Of a stretch of 40,356 bases of DNA, positions 14,593 through 23,497 are shown in pieces. The first letter of the stretch is position 1. The number at the start of each line of letters is the position of its first letter. The notes under the pieces were generated by a model. That model had not been told where the DNA came from. It saw only the letters and a program-made list of their open reading frames with translations, and did no database searches. Source of the stretch: Dictyoglomus sp. NZ13-RE01 (GTDB lineage Bacteria; Dictyoglomota; Dictyoglomia; Dictyoglomales; Dictyoglomaceae). Where the stretch lies: the NCBI GenBank assembly GCA_002878375.1, contig NIRF01000012.1:1-40356 (forward strand), written 5' to 3'. A program made the translations under genes and the position numbers.

Positions 14593-15702
14593 ATGGAGGA
14601 AGAAATTAGATTAGTAGAGGAAGAAAGGATTTATGTCGCATCCCAATGGAAATTAATGTGGTGGAAATTTAGAAAACACAAAATGGCAATGATAAGCGTT
14701 GGTGTATTATTAGTTTTCTACTTGATTGCTATTTTTGCAGAATTTGTTGCCCCTTATGATCCTCATAAGTATGATGTTAGATATGTGCTTGCACCTCCCC
14801 AAAGAATTCATTTCTTTGATGAAACAGGTTTTCATTTTAGACCTTTTGTCTATGGATACAAATTAGAATTAGATCCAAATACTTTAAGGAGAATTTATAT
14901 TGTAGACAAAACTAAAAAGTATCCAATTTATTTCTTTACAGAAGGACCTGAATACAAATTACTGGGTATATTTAAAACTAATATACATCTTTTTGGAGTT
15001 AGAGAGGGACACATCTTTCTCTTTGGAACTGATAGCATGGGAAGGGATCTTTTTTCACGTATAGTTTACGGAACAAGAGTTTCAACAACAGTAGGACTAG
15101 TAGGCGTCTTTATTAGTTTCATCTTAGGGATAATTATTGGTGGTATCTCAGGATATTTTGGGGGCGTCATAGATTTAATAATTCAAAGGGTTATAGAAGT
15201 ACTAAGAAGCGTACCTACATTACCTCTATGGATGGCTCTTTCTGCAGCTCTTCCTCCTCATTGGGACCCAGTAAAGGTGTATTTTGGAATAACTATTATT
15301 TTATCATTAATTGGATGGACTGGACTTGCAAGAGATGTGAGAAGTAAATTTTTATCATTAAGAGAAGAAGATTTCGTTACAGCAGCAAGATTAGCAGGAT
15401 CTTCTGAGATAAGGATAATACTAAGACATTTAGTTCCTTCCTTCTTAAGCCATATTATAGCTTCTTTAACTTTAGCTATTCCTAATATGATTATAGGAGA
15501 GACATCCCTTAGTTTCTTAGGTCTTGGTATTAGACCCCCTGCTATTAGTTGGGGGGTTTTAATCCAAGATGCTCAAAATATTAGGACAGTAGCTCTTTCC
15601 CCCTGGTTATTGATTCCTTTCATTTTTGTTGTGATAGTAGTTCTCGCTTTTAATTTTGTGGGAGATGGCATGAGAGATGCTGCAGACCCATATGCTAAAT
15701 AA
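14593..15702 (+). CDS. Opp/Dpp-type ABC permease, OppC-like with periplasmic insert
   Basis: 369 residues, about 70-80 longer than standard OppC. After the first membrane span (about 33-51) and the usual FVAPYDPHKYD, an extra segment of roughly 80 residues (about 63-140; rich in Tyr, Phe, Lys) comes before the conserved LFGTDSMGRDLFSRIVYG. The EAA loop is EEDFVTAARLAGSSEIRIILRH in the cytoplasmic part, and five further spans follow. Comparable inserts occur in OppC-like subunits of sugar-type systems, as I recall. It probably faces the binding protein. It follows the OppB gene by 10 bases. Confidence 0.9.
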   Translation: MEEEIRLVEEERIYVASQWKLMWWKFRKHKMAMISVGVLLVFYLIAIFAEFVAPYDPHKYDVRYVLAPPQRIHFFDETGFHFRPFVYGYKLELDPNTLRRIYIVDKTKKYPIYFFTEGPEYKLLGIFKTNIHLFGVREGHIFLFGTDSMGRDLFSRIVYGTRVSTTVGLVGVFISFILGIIIGGISGYFGGVIDLIIQRVIEVLRSVPTLPLWMALSAALPPHWDPVKVYFGITIILSLIGWTGLARDVRSKFLSLREEDFVTAARLAGSSEIRIILRHLVPSFLSHIIASLTLAIPNMIIGETSLSFLGLGIRPPAISWGVLIQDAQNIRTVALSPWLLIPFIFVVIVVLAFNFVGDGMRDAADPYAK

Positions 15703-15714
15703 GGAGGAAGAAAT

Positions 15715-16707
15715 ATGAATAATAATAAATTGTTAGAAGTAAAAAACTTAAGGACATACTTTCTATTAGATGAGGGGACTGTAAAAGCAGTAGATGGAAT
15801 AAGTTTTGAGATAAACAAAGGTAAAACCCTTGGAATTATTGGAGAGTCTGGATGTGGAAAAAGTGTAACCGCCCTTTCTATCATGCGATTAACAGGACCA
15901 AAAAGCAAAATCGTAGAGGGAGAAATCATATACTATCCTGAGGATAAAGATAAACCTATTGATATTGCAAAACTTGATCCCTTAGGACCGGAAATGAGAA
16001 GTATTAGAGGTAAAGAAATTTCTATGATATTTCAAGAGCCAAGAGCATCTTTTTCTCCTGTGCATACCATAGGCGAACAAATTATAGAAGCCATTCAGCT
16101 TCATCAAAAATTAGATAAAAAAAGAGCAAGGGAAGCTGCAATTGAAATGCTAAGGGTTGTAGGAATCCCAAGACCTGAGCTCAGAATAGATGAATATCCT
16201 CACCAGCTTTCTGGTGGTTTATGCCAAAGAGCCATGATAGCAATGGCACTTTCTTGTAAGCCCCAACTTTTAATTGCAGATGAACCTACCACTAATTTGG
16301 ATGTTACAATCCAAGCTCAAATATTAGAACTTCTTAAGCAACTTCAAGAGTTATTTGGTATGGCAGTAATTATGATTACTCATAATTTAGGGGTTATTGC
16401 GGAGACTGCAGAAGATGTCATTGTCATGTATCTGGGAAAAATTGTAGAAAGCGCAAAAGTAGATGAACTCTTTGAAAATCCACTTCATCCTTATACAAGA
16501 GCTTTAATGGAATCAATTCCCCATATAGGACCAAAAAGAAGAAGATTGAAAGCTATAAAAGGAATAGTACCTGATCCTTACAATTTGCCTAATGGTTGTA
16601 CTTTCCATCCAAGATGTGAGTACGTAATGCCTGAATGTAAAGAAAACTTACCTGAATTGAAAGAAGTGAAACCAGGACATAAGGTAAGTTGCTTCTTATA
16701 TAAATAG
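15715..16707 (+). CDS. Opp/Dpp-type ABC ATPase, OppD-like
   Basis: 330 residues. Walker A is GESGCGKS, the Q-loop is [13 protein letters not shown], the signature is LSGGLCQR (a variant of the usual LSGGMRQR), Walker B is [12 protein letters not shown], and the switch is MITHNLG. The C-terminal oligopeptide-transporter domain ends with the Cys-rich [16 protein letters not shown], which in related ATPases binds an iron-sulfur cluster. AAGGAGG precedes the ATG. It should form a heterodimer with the OppF-like protein encoded next. Confidence 0.93.
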   Translation: MNNNKLLEVKNLRTYFLLDEGTVKAVDGISFEINKGKTLGIIGESGCGKSVTALSIMRLTGPKSKIVEGEIIYYPEDKDKPIDIAKLDPLGPEMRSIRGKEISMIFQEPRASFSPVHTIGEQIIEAIQLHQKLDKKRAREAAIEMLRVVGIPRPELRIDEYPHQLSGGLCQRAMIAMALSCKPQLLIADEPTTNLDVTIQAQILELLKQLQELFGMAVIMITHNLGVIAETAEDVIVMYLGKIVESAKVDELFENPLHPYTRALMESIPHIGPKRRRLKAIKGIVPDPYNLPNGCTFHPRCEYVMPECKENLPELKEVKPGHKVSCFLYK

Positions 16708-16724
16708 AGAAGAGGGGGAAGGAA

Positions 16725-17744
16725 ATGCAAAATACAATTTTATTAGAAGTAAAAAACTTGAAAAAATATTTCCCTATAACAGAAGGATTTACAAGAAAAT
16801 TAGTAGGATATGTAAAGGCTGTTGATAATATAAGTTTTTATATAAAAGAGGGTGAAACTTTAGGACTCGTAGGAGAGTCAGGATGCGGAAAAACTACAAC
16901 GGGAAAGGTTATTCTCAGAGCTTATGATCCTACTGATGGAGATATTATTTTCTACCTTAATGGAAACCCTATAAATATAGCCAAAATCACAAATAAAGAA
17001 ATAAAGCCTCTAAGAAGATATATGCAGATGATATTTCAAGACCCATATACCTCCCTAAATCCAAGAATGACTATAAGGGATATTATAGGAGAACCTCTCT
17101 TAGTAAATAATTTAGCAAAAGGGAAAGACTTAGATGAGAAAGTAGCAGAACTAATGAAAAGAGTAGGATTAAGACCTGAATATATGAGAAGATATCCACA
17201 TGCCTTTAGTGGAGGACAAAGACAAAGAATAAGTATTGCAAGAGCCATAGCTTTAAATCCCAAGTTAATTGTTTGTGATGAACCTGTATCAGCCTTAGAT
17301 GTTTCTATACAAGCCCAAATACTCAATCTATTAAAAGACTTACAAGAGGAATTTCATCTTACATATCTTTTTATCTCTCATGATTTAGGGGTAGTAGAAC
17401 ATATATGTGATAGAGTAGCAGTAATGTATGTAGGGAAAATTGTAGAAGTAGCAAAAACCGAAGAATTATTTGAAAACCCAAAACATCCTTACACAGAAGC
17501 TCTTCTTTCCGCAGTACCTAAACCAGATCCAAAACAAAAAAGAAGGAGAATCTTGCTTAAAGGAGAAGTACCAGATCCATCTAATCCACCTTCAGGATGT
17601 GTTTTTCATACCCGTTGCAACTACGCAAAAGATATATGTAAGGAGGTGATGCCAGAATTAATAGAAATAGAAAAGGGACATTTTGTTGCTTGTCATCTTG
17701 CAGATAAATTAAGTCTGCAAGGTATTCCCATCTCCCCTAAATAA
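16725..17744 (+). CDS. Opp/Dpp-type ABC ATPase, OppF-like
   Basis: 339 residues. Walker A is GESGCGKTT, the Q-loop is [13 protein letters not shown], the signature is FSGGQRQR, Walker B is [12 protein letters not shown], and the switch is FISHDLG. The C-terminal domain contains [17 protein letters not shown], a Cys cluster matching that of the OppD-like partner. The gene lies 17 bases after the OppD-like gene with a GGGGGAAGG ribosome site. With the four other transporter genes it completes an importer. Confidence 0.93.
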   Translation: MQNTILLEVKNLKKYFPITEGFTRKLVGYVKAVDNISFYIKEGETLGLVGESGCGKTTTGKVILRAYDPTDGDIIFYLNGNPINIAKITNKEIKPLRRYMQMIFQDPYTSLNPRMTIRDIIGEPLLVNNLAKGKDLDEKVAELMKRVGLRPEYMRRYPHAFSGGQRQRISIARAIALNPKLIVCDEPVSALDVSIQAQILNLLKDLQEEFHLTYLFISHDLGVVEHICDRVAVMYVGKIVEVAKTEELFENPKHPYTEALLSAVPKPDPKQKRRRILLKGEVPDPSNPPSGCVFHTRCNYAKDICKEVMPELIEIEKGHFVACHLADKLSLQGIPISPK

Positions 17745-17762
17745 ATATATGGAGGTGGAAAA

Positions 17763-19679
17763 ATGAGATTATTAAAGCTTGTCTCCCTTTTATTAGTCCT
17801 TCTATTAGTTTTTGGAAACAGCATAACTGCTCAAAAGAAATATAATGAAGCACCAATGCTTGCGGAACTTGTCAAGCAAGGAAAACTTCCTCCTGTAGAA
17901 CAAAGACTTCCAAAAAATCCTGTAGTAATTAAGCCTTTCGAAGAAATAGGAACATATGGAGGTACATGGAGAAGAGCATGGCTTGGAGCAGGAGATAGAT
18001 GGGGAATTGCTAAAATATCCTATGATGCATCCAATTTATTCCGCTGGAGTCCTGATGGTACTAAGGTAATTCCATGGTTAGTAGAAAAATATACTGTTTC
18101 TCCTGATGGTAAAGTATGGACATTTAAATTAAGAGAAGGTGCAAAATGGTCAGATGGCACTCCTTTTACCACTGATGACGTAATGTTCTGGTATGAAGAT
18201 GTAATATGTAATGAAGAATTAACTCCAACATTTCCCGGTTCGTTACTTTCAGGAGGAGAAAGAGCAAAATTTGAAAAAATTGATACTTACACATTCCGTG
18301 TAACATTCAAAGAACCAAATCCTCTATTCCTATACAACTTCCCAGCCCAAGGTTGGTTCATAGATAACTCAAAAGGCTCGTTGGGATACTATGCACCAAA
18401 ACATTATTTAATGCAATTCCATCCCAAGTATACCCCAAAGGAAAAAATAGAAGCTGAAGCCAAGAAAGCAGGATTTTCAAAATGGTATGAACTATTCCAA
18501 TTCAAGATTGATTATATTCAGAATCCAGATTTACCTACAATGGCACCATGGAAAGTAATAAGTAAAAGCCCTCAAGAACCTGTATACATCATGGAAAGAA
18601 ACCCATATTATATTGCAGTAGATCCTCAAGGAAATCAGTTACCATATATAGATAGAATAGCTCACTATTTAGTTAACGACGCAGAAATGATAAACATGAA
18701 AGCAATTGCAGGAGAAATAGATATGCAGGCAAGACACATGAGACTATCTAATTACACTCTATTTATGGAGAACAAAGACAAAGGTGGATATAGAGTATTA
18801 AAATGGAGATCTGGAGTAGGTGCAGATCCAGCCATATTCTTAAACCAAAATATAAAAGATCCTGTAAAAAGGAAGTTATTCCAAGATGTAAGGTTTAGAC
18901 AAGCTTTATCCCTTGCCATAAATAGAGATGAAATAAACAAAATGTTATATTTTGGCTTAGGTACGCCAATGCAAGCAGCAATTCCTAAAGGAGCTGCATA
19001 TTATGATGCTGCCTGGGAAAAAATGTATGCAGAATATAATCCAAAGAGAGCCATGCAGATCTTAGACGCTATGGGATTAAAGAAGGATAGTAGTGGATTT
19101 AGACTTGGACCTGATGGGAAACAAATTCAGCTTACCATTGAATTTACTACCTATCCAGGAAATGCTAATATTCAAGTCATAGAGCTAATAAAGAGCTATT
19201 GGGAAGCAATAGGAATAAAAACTGCTATTAAACAAATAGATCGAAGCTTATATACCACAAGATGTAATTCTGGTGATATTGAGATAGGAGTATGGGTAAT
19301 GGACCGTTGCTCTAACTTCATATTAAGTCCAGGAAGATTTCTTGGAACTATAACTGATGGACCATGGGCACCATTATATGCCCAATGGTATTCTTCAAAG
19401 GGTAAATCTGGAGAAGAACCAGCTGGAGATATAAGAAAAGTTTATGAATTATGGGATGAAATAGTTAAAACAGTGGATAAGGCTAAAAGAGATAGTCTAA
19501 TACGACAGCTTGTTTCCTTACATAAAAAGAATATTTGGATTATAGGAACGGTAGGAGCATTACCTCAGCTTGTAATAGTAAATAACAAGATGAGAAATGT
19601 ACCAGATGGTTTGATTTGGGATGACCCATTAAGATCAGAACTTAACTCATATCCAGAACAATTCTTCTTTAAACAGTAA
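17763..19679 (+). CDS. Extracellular solute-binding protein, family 5 (likely xylooligosaccharide)
   Basis: 638 residues, in the size range of the large sugar-binding members of family 5. A Sec signal peptide (about 1-23, ending ITAQ) has no lipobox Cys, so the mature protein should be free in a periplasm-like space. Family hallmarks are VWTFKLREGAKWSDGTPFTTDDV near residues 116-138 and VRFRQALSLAINRDEINKML in the middle. Aromatic residues are abundant, as in sugar-binding relatives. It is the last transporter gene. A strong hairpin after its stop probably keeps its mRNA abundant. The substrate is inferred from the GH67 neighbour: glucuronoxylan oligosaccharides or aldouronic acids rather than peptides. 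Confidence 0.9.
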   Translation: MRLLKLVSLLLVLLLVFGNSITAQKKYNEAPMLAELVKQGKLPPVEQRLPKNPVVIKPFEEIGTYGGTWRRAWLGAGDRWGIAKISYDASNLFRWSPDGTKVIPWLVEKYTVSPDGKVWTFKLREGAKWSDGTPFTTDDVMFWYEDVICNEELTPTFPGSLLSGGERAKFEKIDTYTFRVTFKEPNPLFLYNFPAQGWFIDNSKGSLGYYAPKHYLMQFHPKYTPKEKIEAEAKKAGFSKWYELFQFKIDYIQNPDLPTMAPWKVISKSPQEPVYIMERNPYYIAVDPQGNQLPYIDRIAHYLVNDAEMINMKAIAGEIDMQARHMRLSNYTLFMENKDKGGYRVLKWRSGVGADPAIFLNQNIKDPVKRKLFQDVRFRQALSLAINRDEINKMLYFGLGTPMQAAIPKGAAYYDAAWEKMYAEYNPKRAMQILDAMGLKKDSSGFRLGPDGKQIQLTIEFTTYPGNANIQVIELIKSYWEAIGIKTAIKQIDRSLYTTRCNSGDIEIGVWVMDRCSNFILSPGRFLGTITDGPWAPLYAQWYSSKGKSGEEPAGDIRKVYELWDEIVKTVDKAKRDSLIRQLVSLHKKNIWIIGTVGALPQLVIVNNKMRNVPDGLIWDDPLRSELNSYPEQFFFKQ

Positions 19680-19689
19680 AATTTAAAAT

Positions 19690-19718
19690 GAGGGGGAAAG
19701 TATTTAGCTTTCCCCCTC
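19690..19718 (+). terminator. Intercistronic hairpin after the binding-protein gene
   Basis: An 11-bp perfect stem, GAGGGGGAAAG (19690-19700) with CTTTCCCCCTC (19708-19718), encloses the 7-base loop TATTTAG. The tract after it is TAATATTT rather than a U-run. It probably acts as a 3' stabiliser or partial terminator that raises binding-protein mRNA over the enzymes downstream. Confidence 0.65.
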
Positions 19719-19748
19719 TAATATTTAAACGAGAAAAGGAGGAGAAGA

Positions 19749-21764
19749 GTGAAAGGAAAACAAAATTATGATTTGTGCTGGCTAAATTATAGACCCATAA
19801 ATATTAGTGATGACTTAAAAGTGACCCTTAAACATTTAGTATTAATAAATGTAGATTCTAAAATAATAAGAGATGAATACAAAAAATTTTGTAGGAGTAG
19901 TTTTAATATAAATCCGCAATTCAAAAGTTCCATCTCAAATATGGATTCTTGCGTCATTTTAGGACTTATTAAAGATCTTAAGAATTTATTTCCTCATTTG
20001 AACTCTGTAGAATCTTCTCTAAAAATGGGAGGATTTTATATAACAAAAATTAGTAACCATCCGATGAAGATTCTAATCGTAGGAAGTGATAATATTTCCC
20101 TCCTTTATGCCCTTTTCAAATTTTTTGAGATATTAAGGATTAATAGTTCGTTAGATCTTAATATTATAGAAAATCCTAAACTTGATTTGAGATTACTCAA
20201 TCATTGGGATAACCTGGATGGAACTATAGAGAGAGGATATTCAGGTAAATCAGTATTTTTTAAAGATAACAAAATCATTATTAATGAGAGAACTTACGAT
20301 TATGCACGTCTTATTGCCTCTATAGGAATAAATGGTGTAGTTATTAACAATGTTAATGTAAAAAAGAATGAAATAGAATTAATAACCTCAAAATATCTTA
20401 AAAGGTTATCACAACTTGCTGAGGTTTTTAAAGATTATGGTATAAAAATATACCTCAGTATAAATTTTGCTTCACCAATATACCTTGGAAACCTGGAAAC
20501 TGCAGATCCCTTGGATAAAAGAGTACAAAACTGGTGGAAAGAAAAGGTAAAAGAAATTTATGAATTTATACCTAATTTTGGTGGGTTTTTAGTTAAGGCA
20601 GACTCAGAATTTAATCCTGGACCTTATGTTTATGGTAGAACTCATGCAGATGGAGCCAATATGCTATCAGAAGCTTTATCTCGGTACAATGGAATCGTAA
20701 TCTGGAGAGCCTTTGTATACAATTGTATGCAAGATTGGCGAGACTATAAAACAGATAGAGCAAAAGCTGCTTTTGAGAATTTCATGCCTTTAGATGGATC
20801 CTTTAATGATAATGTTTACCTACAAATAAAATTTGGTCCTATGGACTTTCAAGTTCGAGAGCCGGTATCTCCATTATTTGGTGCACTGAAGAAAACAAAT
20901 CAAATCTTAGAAATTCAAATAACTCAAGAATATACAGGTCAACAAATTCACCTATGTTACCTACCTACCTATTGGAAAGAAATTCTCAACTTTGATACTT
21001 ATGCAGAAGGAAAAAATTCTGAAGTTAAAAAAAGAATTAGAGGTATAGCTGGGGTCTCTAATATTGGTGATGATATAAATTGGACTGGACATGACTTAGC
21101 TCAGGCAAATTTATATGGATTTGGAAGACTTTCATGGAATCCTGATGAGGATGTAGAAAAAATTACAAAGGATTGGATTGTTCTAACTTTTGGAAAGAAA
21201 GAGAAGGTTATTAATAATATTTTTTACATGCTAATAAAGTCCCACAAAATATACGAAAAATATACTACTCCTTTTGGACTGGGTTGGATGGTGAATCCAG
21301 GACACCATTATGGTCCAAATCCTGAGGGGTATGAATACTCCCACTGGGGAACATACCATAGAGCAAACTATGAAGCTATAGGAGTAGATAGAACATCAAA
21401 AGGAACAGGTTTTACTCTACAATATAATTCTCCGTGGAGAGAAATATTCGATAATATAGAAACATGTCCAGAAGAACTACTACTATTTTTTCATAGAGTA
21501 AGATATGATTATAAGCTAAAATCAGGTAAAACTCTTTTACAATCTATCTATGACCTACATTTTGAAGGAGTAGAAGAGGCGGAGCTTCTTAGGGAGAAAT
21601 GGATAGAACTAAAAGATGAAATTGAAGATACAATTTTTCAAAGGGTATTAAATAGGTTAAATATGCAAATAGAGCATGCAAAAGAATGGAGAGATGTAAT
21701 AAATACTTATTTTTATAGAAAAACTGGGATTCCTGATGAAAAGGGAAGAAAAATATATCCATAA
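19749..21764 (+). CDS. aguA: GH67 alpha-glucuronidase
   Basis: 671 residues, normal for GH67. It removes (4-O-methyl)-glucuronic acid from the non-reducing end xylose of xylooligosaccharides. The general-acid Glu lies in [11 protein letters not shown] (E287). The two residues that activate water are D366 in [18 protein letters not shown] and E394 in ITQEYTGQQ, matching the conserved GH67 trio. There is no signal peptide, so it acts on imported oligosaccharides. The start is GTG, chosen because AAGGAGG lies seven bases upstream. It is in an operon with the importer before it and a UroD-like methyltransferase 18 bases after it. The N-terminal part diverges from typical family members more than the catalytic barrel does. 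Confidence 0.95.
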   Translation: MKGKQNYDLCWLNYRPINISDDLKVTLKHLVLINVDSKIIRDEYKKFCRSSFNINPQFKSSISNMDSCVILGLIKDLKNLFPHLNSVESSLKMGGFYITKISNHPMKILIVGSDNISLLYALFKFFEILRINSSLDLNIIENPKLDLRLLNHWDNLDGTIERGYSGKSVFFKDNKIIINERTYDYARLIASIGINGVVINNVNVKKNEIELITSKYLKRLSQLAEVFKDYGIKIYLSINFASPIYLGNLETADPLDKRVQNWWKEKVKEIYEFIPNFGGFLVKADSEFNPGPYVYGRTHADGANMLSEALSRYNGIVIWRAFVYNCMQDWRDYKTDRAKAAFENFMPLDGSFNDNVYLQIKFGPMDFQVREPVSPLFGALKKTNQILEIQITQEYTGQQIHLCYLPTYWKEILNFDTYAEGKNSEVKKRIRGIAGVSNIGDDINWTGHDLAQANLYGFGRLSWNPDEDVEKITKDWIVLTFGKKEKVINNIFYMLIKSHKIYEKYTTPFGLGWMVNPGHHYGPNPEGYEYSHWGTYHRANYEAIGVDRTSKGTGFTLQYNSPWREIFDNIETCPEELLLFFHRVRYDYKLKSGKTLLQSIYDLHFEGVEEAELLREKWIELKDEIEDTIFQRVLNRLNMQIEHAKEWRDVINTYFYRKTGIPDEKGRKIYP

Positions 21765-21782
21765 TTTTAGGAGGCTATAAAA

Positions 21783-22826
21783 ATGAAAGATAATGAATGG
21801 AAAATTTTAGTGGACTGTGCCAATTTAAAGGAACAAGAAAGAATTCCTATAGCTCTTATTGTGGATAGTCCATGGATACCAGGCTTTTTGGGTATTAAGC
21901 ATACTCAGTTTTATGCAATTCAAGAAGTATGGTTAAATGCCTATTTTACTATTAAAAAGCTATTTCCAGAAATTATATTTATACCAGATTTTTGGGTTGA
22001 ATTTGGCATGGCTCAAGAACCATCTGGCTTTGGTTGCAAAATTCAATTTAGCGAAAATCAAACTCCAAATATTAATCCAATTATTGAATCCGCAGATGAC
22101 TTAGGAGAATTTTTAAAAAGATGCAAAATCCCAAATCCAAAGACTGACGGACTAATGCCTATTGTTTTAGAGATTTATAAATATGTAGAACCAAAAATAA
22201 ATGAAAGAGGCGAAAAAATAAAAATTGTTGCCAGTAGAGGTCCCTGTGCAATAGCAAGCCACTTAATGGGAGTTACAGAATTTTTAGTTGCTGTTAAAGC
22301 CTATGAAGAAGAAGCCCAAAAACTATTAGAAATAACGACTCAACTTGTTATTGATTGGTTAACAGCTCAAATTGAATCATTACATGAGGTAGAAGGCATT
22401 TTAGTTTTAGATGATATTGTAGGATTCTTTTCAGAAAAGGATTATTTAGACTACATACATCCCCATCTGAAAAAGATTTTTTCTTCCTTCAATTTTCCAG
22501 TAAAAATGTACCACAATGATACAGATAATCCAGTGCACTATAAGTATATTCCAGAACTTGGAGTTAACATATTTAATTTCACCCATTTACAGGACATAAA
22601 TAAAGTCTATGAGCTTACAGAAGGAAAAGTATGTCTAATGGGCAATATTCCACCCCTTGATGTTCTTGCATTAGGAAGTGAAGAAGATGTAGAAAAAAGT
22701 GTAGAGAATTTGATAAAATCCTTTGGGAAAAAGAGGGGTTTTATATTATCTGCTGGTGGAGGAACATCTCCAGGAACTCCCGAAAAAAATATAAGAGCAA
22801 TGATTAGAAAAAGCCAAACAATATAG
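21783..22826 (+). CDS. UroD/MtaA-family corrinoid-type methyltransferase, atypical metal site
   Basis: 347 residues with the uroporphyrinogen decarboxylase fold (TIM barrel), as in MtaA, CmuA and related corrinoid methyltransferases. Visible family marks are VASRGPCAIASHLMG, VLDDIVGFFSEKDY, GNIPPLDVL and the C-terminal GTPEKNIRAMI. It lacks the N-terminal arginine pattern of true UroD enzymes, and no haem genes are near. The MtaA-type zinc ligands H-x-C...C are altered: the first is H244-N-D246 and the second position falls in SAGGGTSPGTP without a Cys. It lies directly after the GH67 gene in the same operon and is convergent with a corrinoid-protein gene. I infer a methyl transfer to or from that corrinoid protein, possibly from 4-O-methylglucuronate. 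A role as a plain decarboxylase is unlikely. Confidence 0.8.
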   Translation: MKDNEWKILVDCANLKEQERIPIALIVDSPWIPGFLGIKHTQFYAIQEVWLNAYFTIKKLFPEIIFIPDFWVEFGMAQEPSGFGCKIQFSENQTPNINPIIESADDLGEFLKRCKIPNPKTDGLMPIVLEIYKYVEPKINERGEKIKIVASRGPCAIASHLMGVTEFLVAVKAYEEEAQKLLEITTQLVIDWLTAQIESLHEVEGILVLDDIVGFFSEKDYLDYIHPHLKKIFSSFNFPVKMYHNDTDNPVHYKYIPELGVNIFNFTHLQDINKVYELTEGKVCLMGNIPPLDVLALGSEEDVEKSVENLIKSFGKKRGFILSAGGGTSPGTPEKNIRAMIRKSQTI

Positions 22827-22854
22827 GGAGCCCATAAAAGGGCTCCCTTTTTTT
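22826..22854 (+). terminator. Rho-independent terminator of the transporter-GH67-methyltransferase operon
   Basis: GGGAGCCC (22826-22833) pairs perfectly with GGGCTCCC (22840-22847) around ATAAAA and is followed by seven Ts. It begins on the last base of the methyltransferase stop codon and ends in the stop of the convergent corrinoid-protein gene. On the minus strand the trailing sequence is less T-rich, so its use in that direction is uncertain. Confidence 0.93.
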
Positions 22855-23488
22855 ATCTATTTAATAAGTTATTTACTAACGATACTGCGGAAACTGCATC
22901 TTCTCCATAACCATCCGCCCCTATCTCCAACGCAAAAGTATTAGTCACAGGCGCACCTCCTACAATTACTTTTACCTTACTTCTTAAACCTTCCCTTTCT
23001 AAAGCCTCTATAGTAAGCTTCATGTTTGGCATAGTAGTAGTAAGAAGCGCAGACATTCCCAAAATATCTGGTTTATGCAATTTAACAGCCTCCACAAATT
23101 TTTCTGGTGGAACATCCACTCCCAAATCAATTACTTGATAACCTGCTCCTTCTAACATCATAGCTACCAAATTTTTCCCAATATCATGTAAATCTCCTTT
23201 AACCGTTCCTATTACAATCTTCCCTTTTAATGGTAGTCCGCTTTTTACTAATAGTGGCTTTAAAAGTTCAAGTCCTCCCTGCATGGAACGTGCAGAGAGC
23301 AAAACTTCTGGAACAAAGTATTCTCCATTTTTCATTTTCTCCCCTACGATAGTCATTCCTACAATTAATCCCTTATTTAATATATCTTCTGGAGAAATGC
23401 CTTCTTTAATTGCTAACTCCACTAACTCTTTAACCTTTTTCCTATTTCCTTCAACAACTGCACTGATTAATTCATTAAAATCAAACAT
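22853..23488 (-). CDS. Corrinoid-binding methyltransferase protein (MtaC/MtbC-like)
   Basis: 211 residues. The N-terminal B12-binding helical cap (about 1-85) is followed by a Rossmann B12-binding domain. The cobalt-ligating motif GDLHDIGKN has D99, H101 and G104; SALLTTT (146-152) and VIVGGAPV (175-181) complete the base-off/His-on site. The size and two-domain layout match the small corrinoid proteins of methanol, methylamine and O-demethylase systems rather than methionine synthase. AGGAGGG lies four bases before the ATG. It sits nine bases after the GH3 glycosidase gene in one operon and converges with the UroD-like methyltransferase, its most likely partner. The reductive activator and the second methyltransferase such systems need are not in the window. 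Confidence 0.93.
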   Translation of the reverse strand: MFDFNELISAVVEGNRKKVKELVELAIKEGISPEDILNKGLIVGMTIVGEKMKNGEYFVPEVLLSARSMQGGLELLKPLLVKSGLPLKGKIVIGTVKGDLHDIGKNLVAMMLEGAGYQVIDLGVDVPPEKFVEAVKLHKPDILGMSALLTTTMPNMKLTIEALEREGLRSKVKVIVGGAPVTNTFALEIGADGYGEDAVSAVSLVNNLLNR

Positions 23489-23497
23489 AGATCCCTC

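Noticed and set aside
13599-19679. Peptide importer
   Set aside because: The families alone would allow it, but the same operon continues into GH67 and the binding protein is of the large size seen in sugar-type systems. Oligosaccharide import is preferred, without excluding peptides.
21783-22826. True uroporphyrinogen decarboxylase of haem synthesis
   Set aside because: No haem genes are nearby, the N-terminal Arg-rich substrate motif is not recognisable, and the neighbours are a GH67 enzyme and a corrinoid protein.
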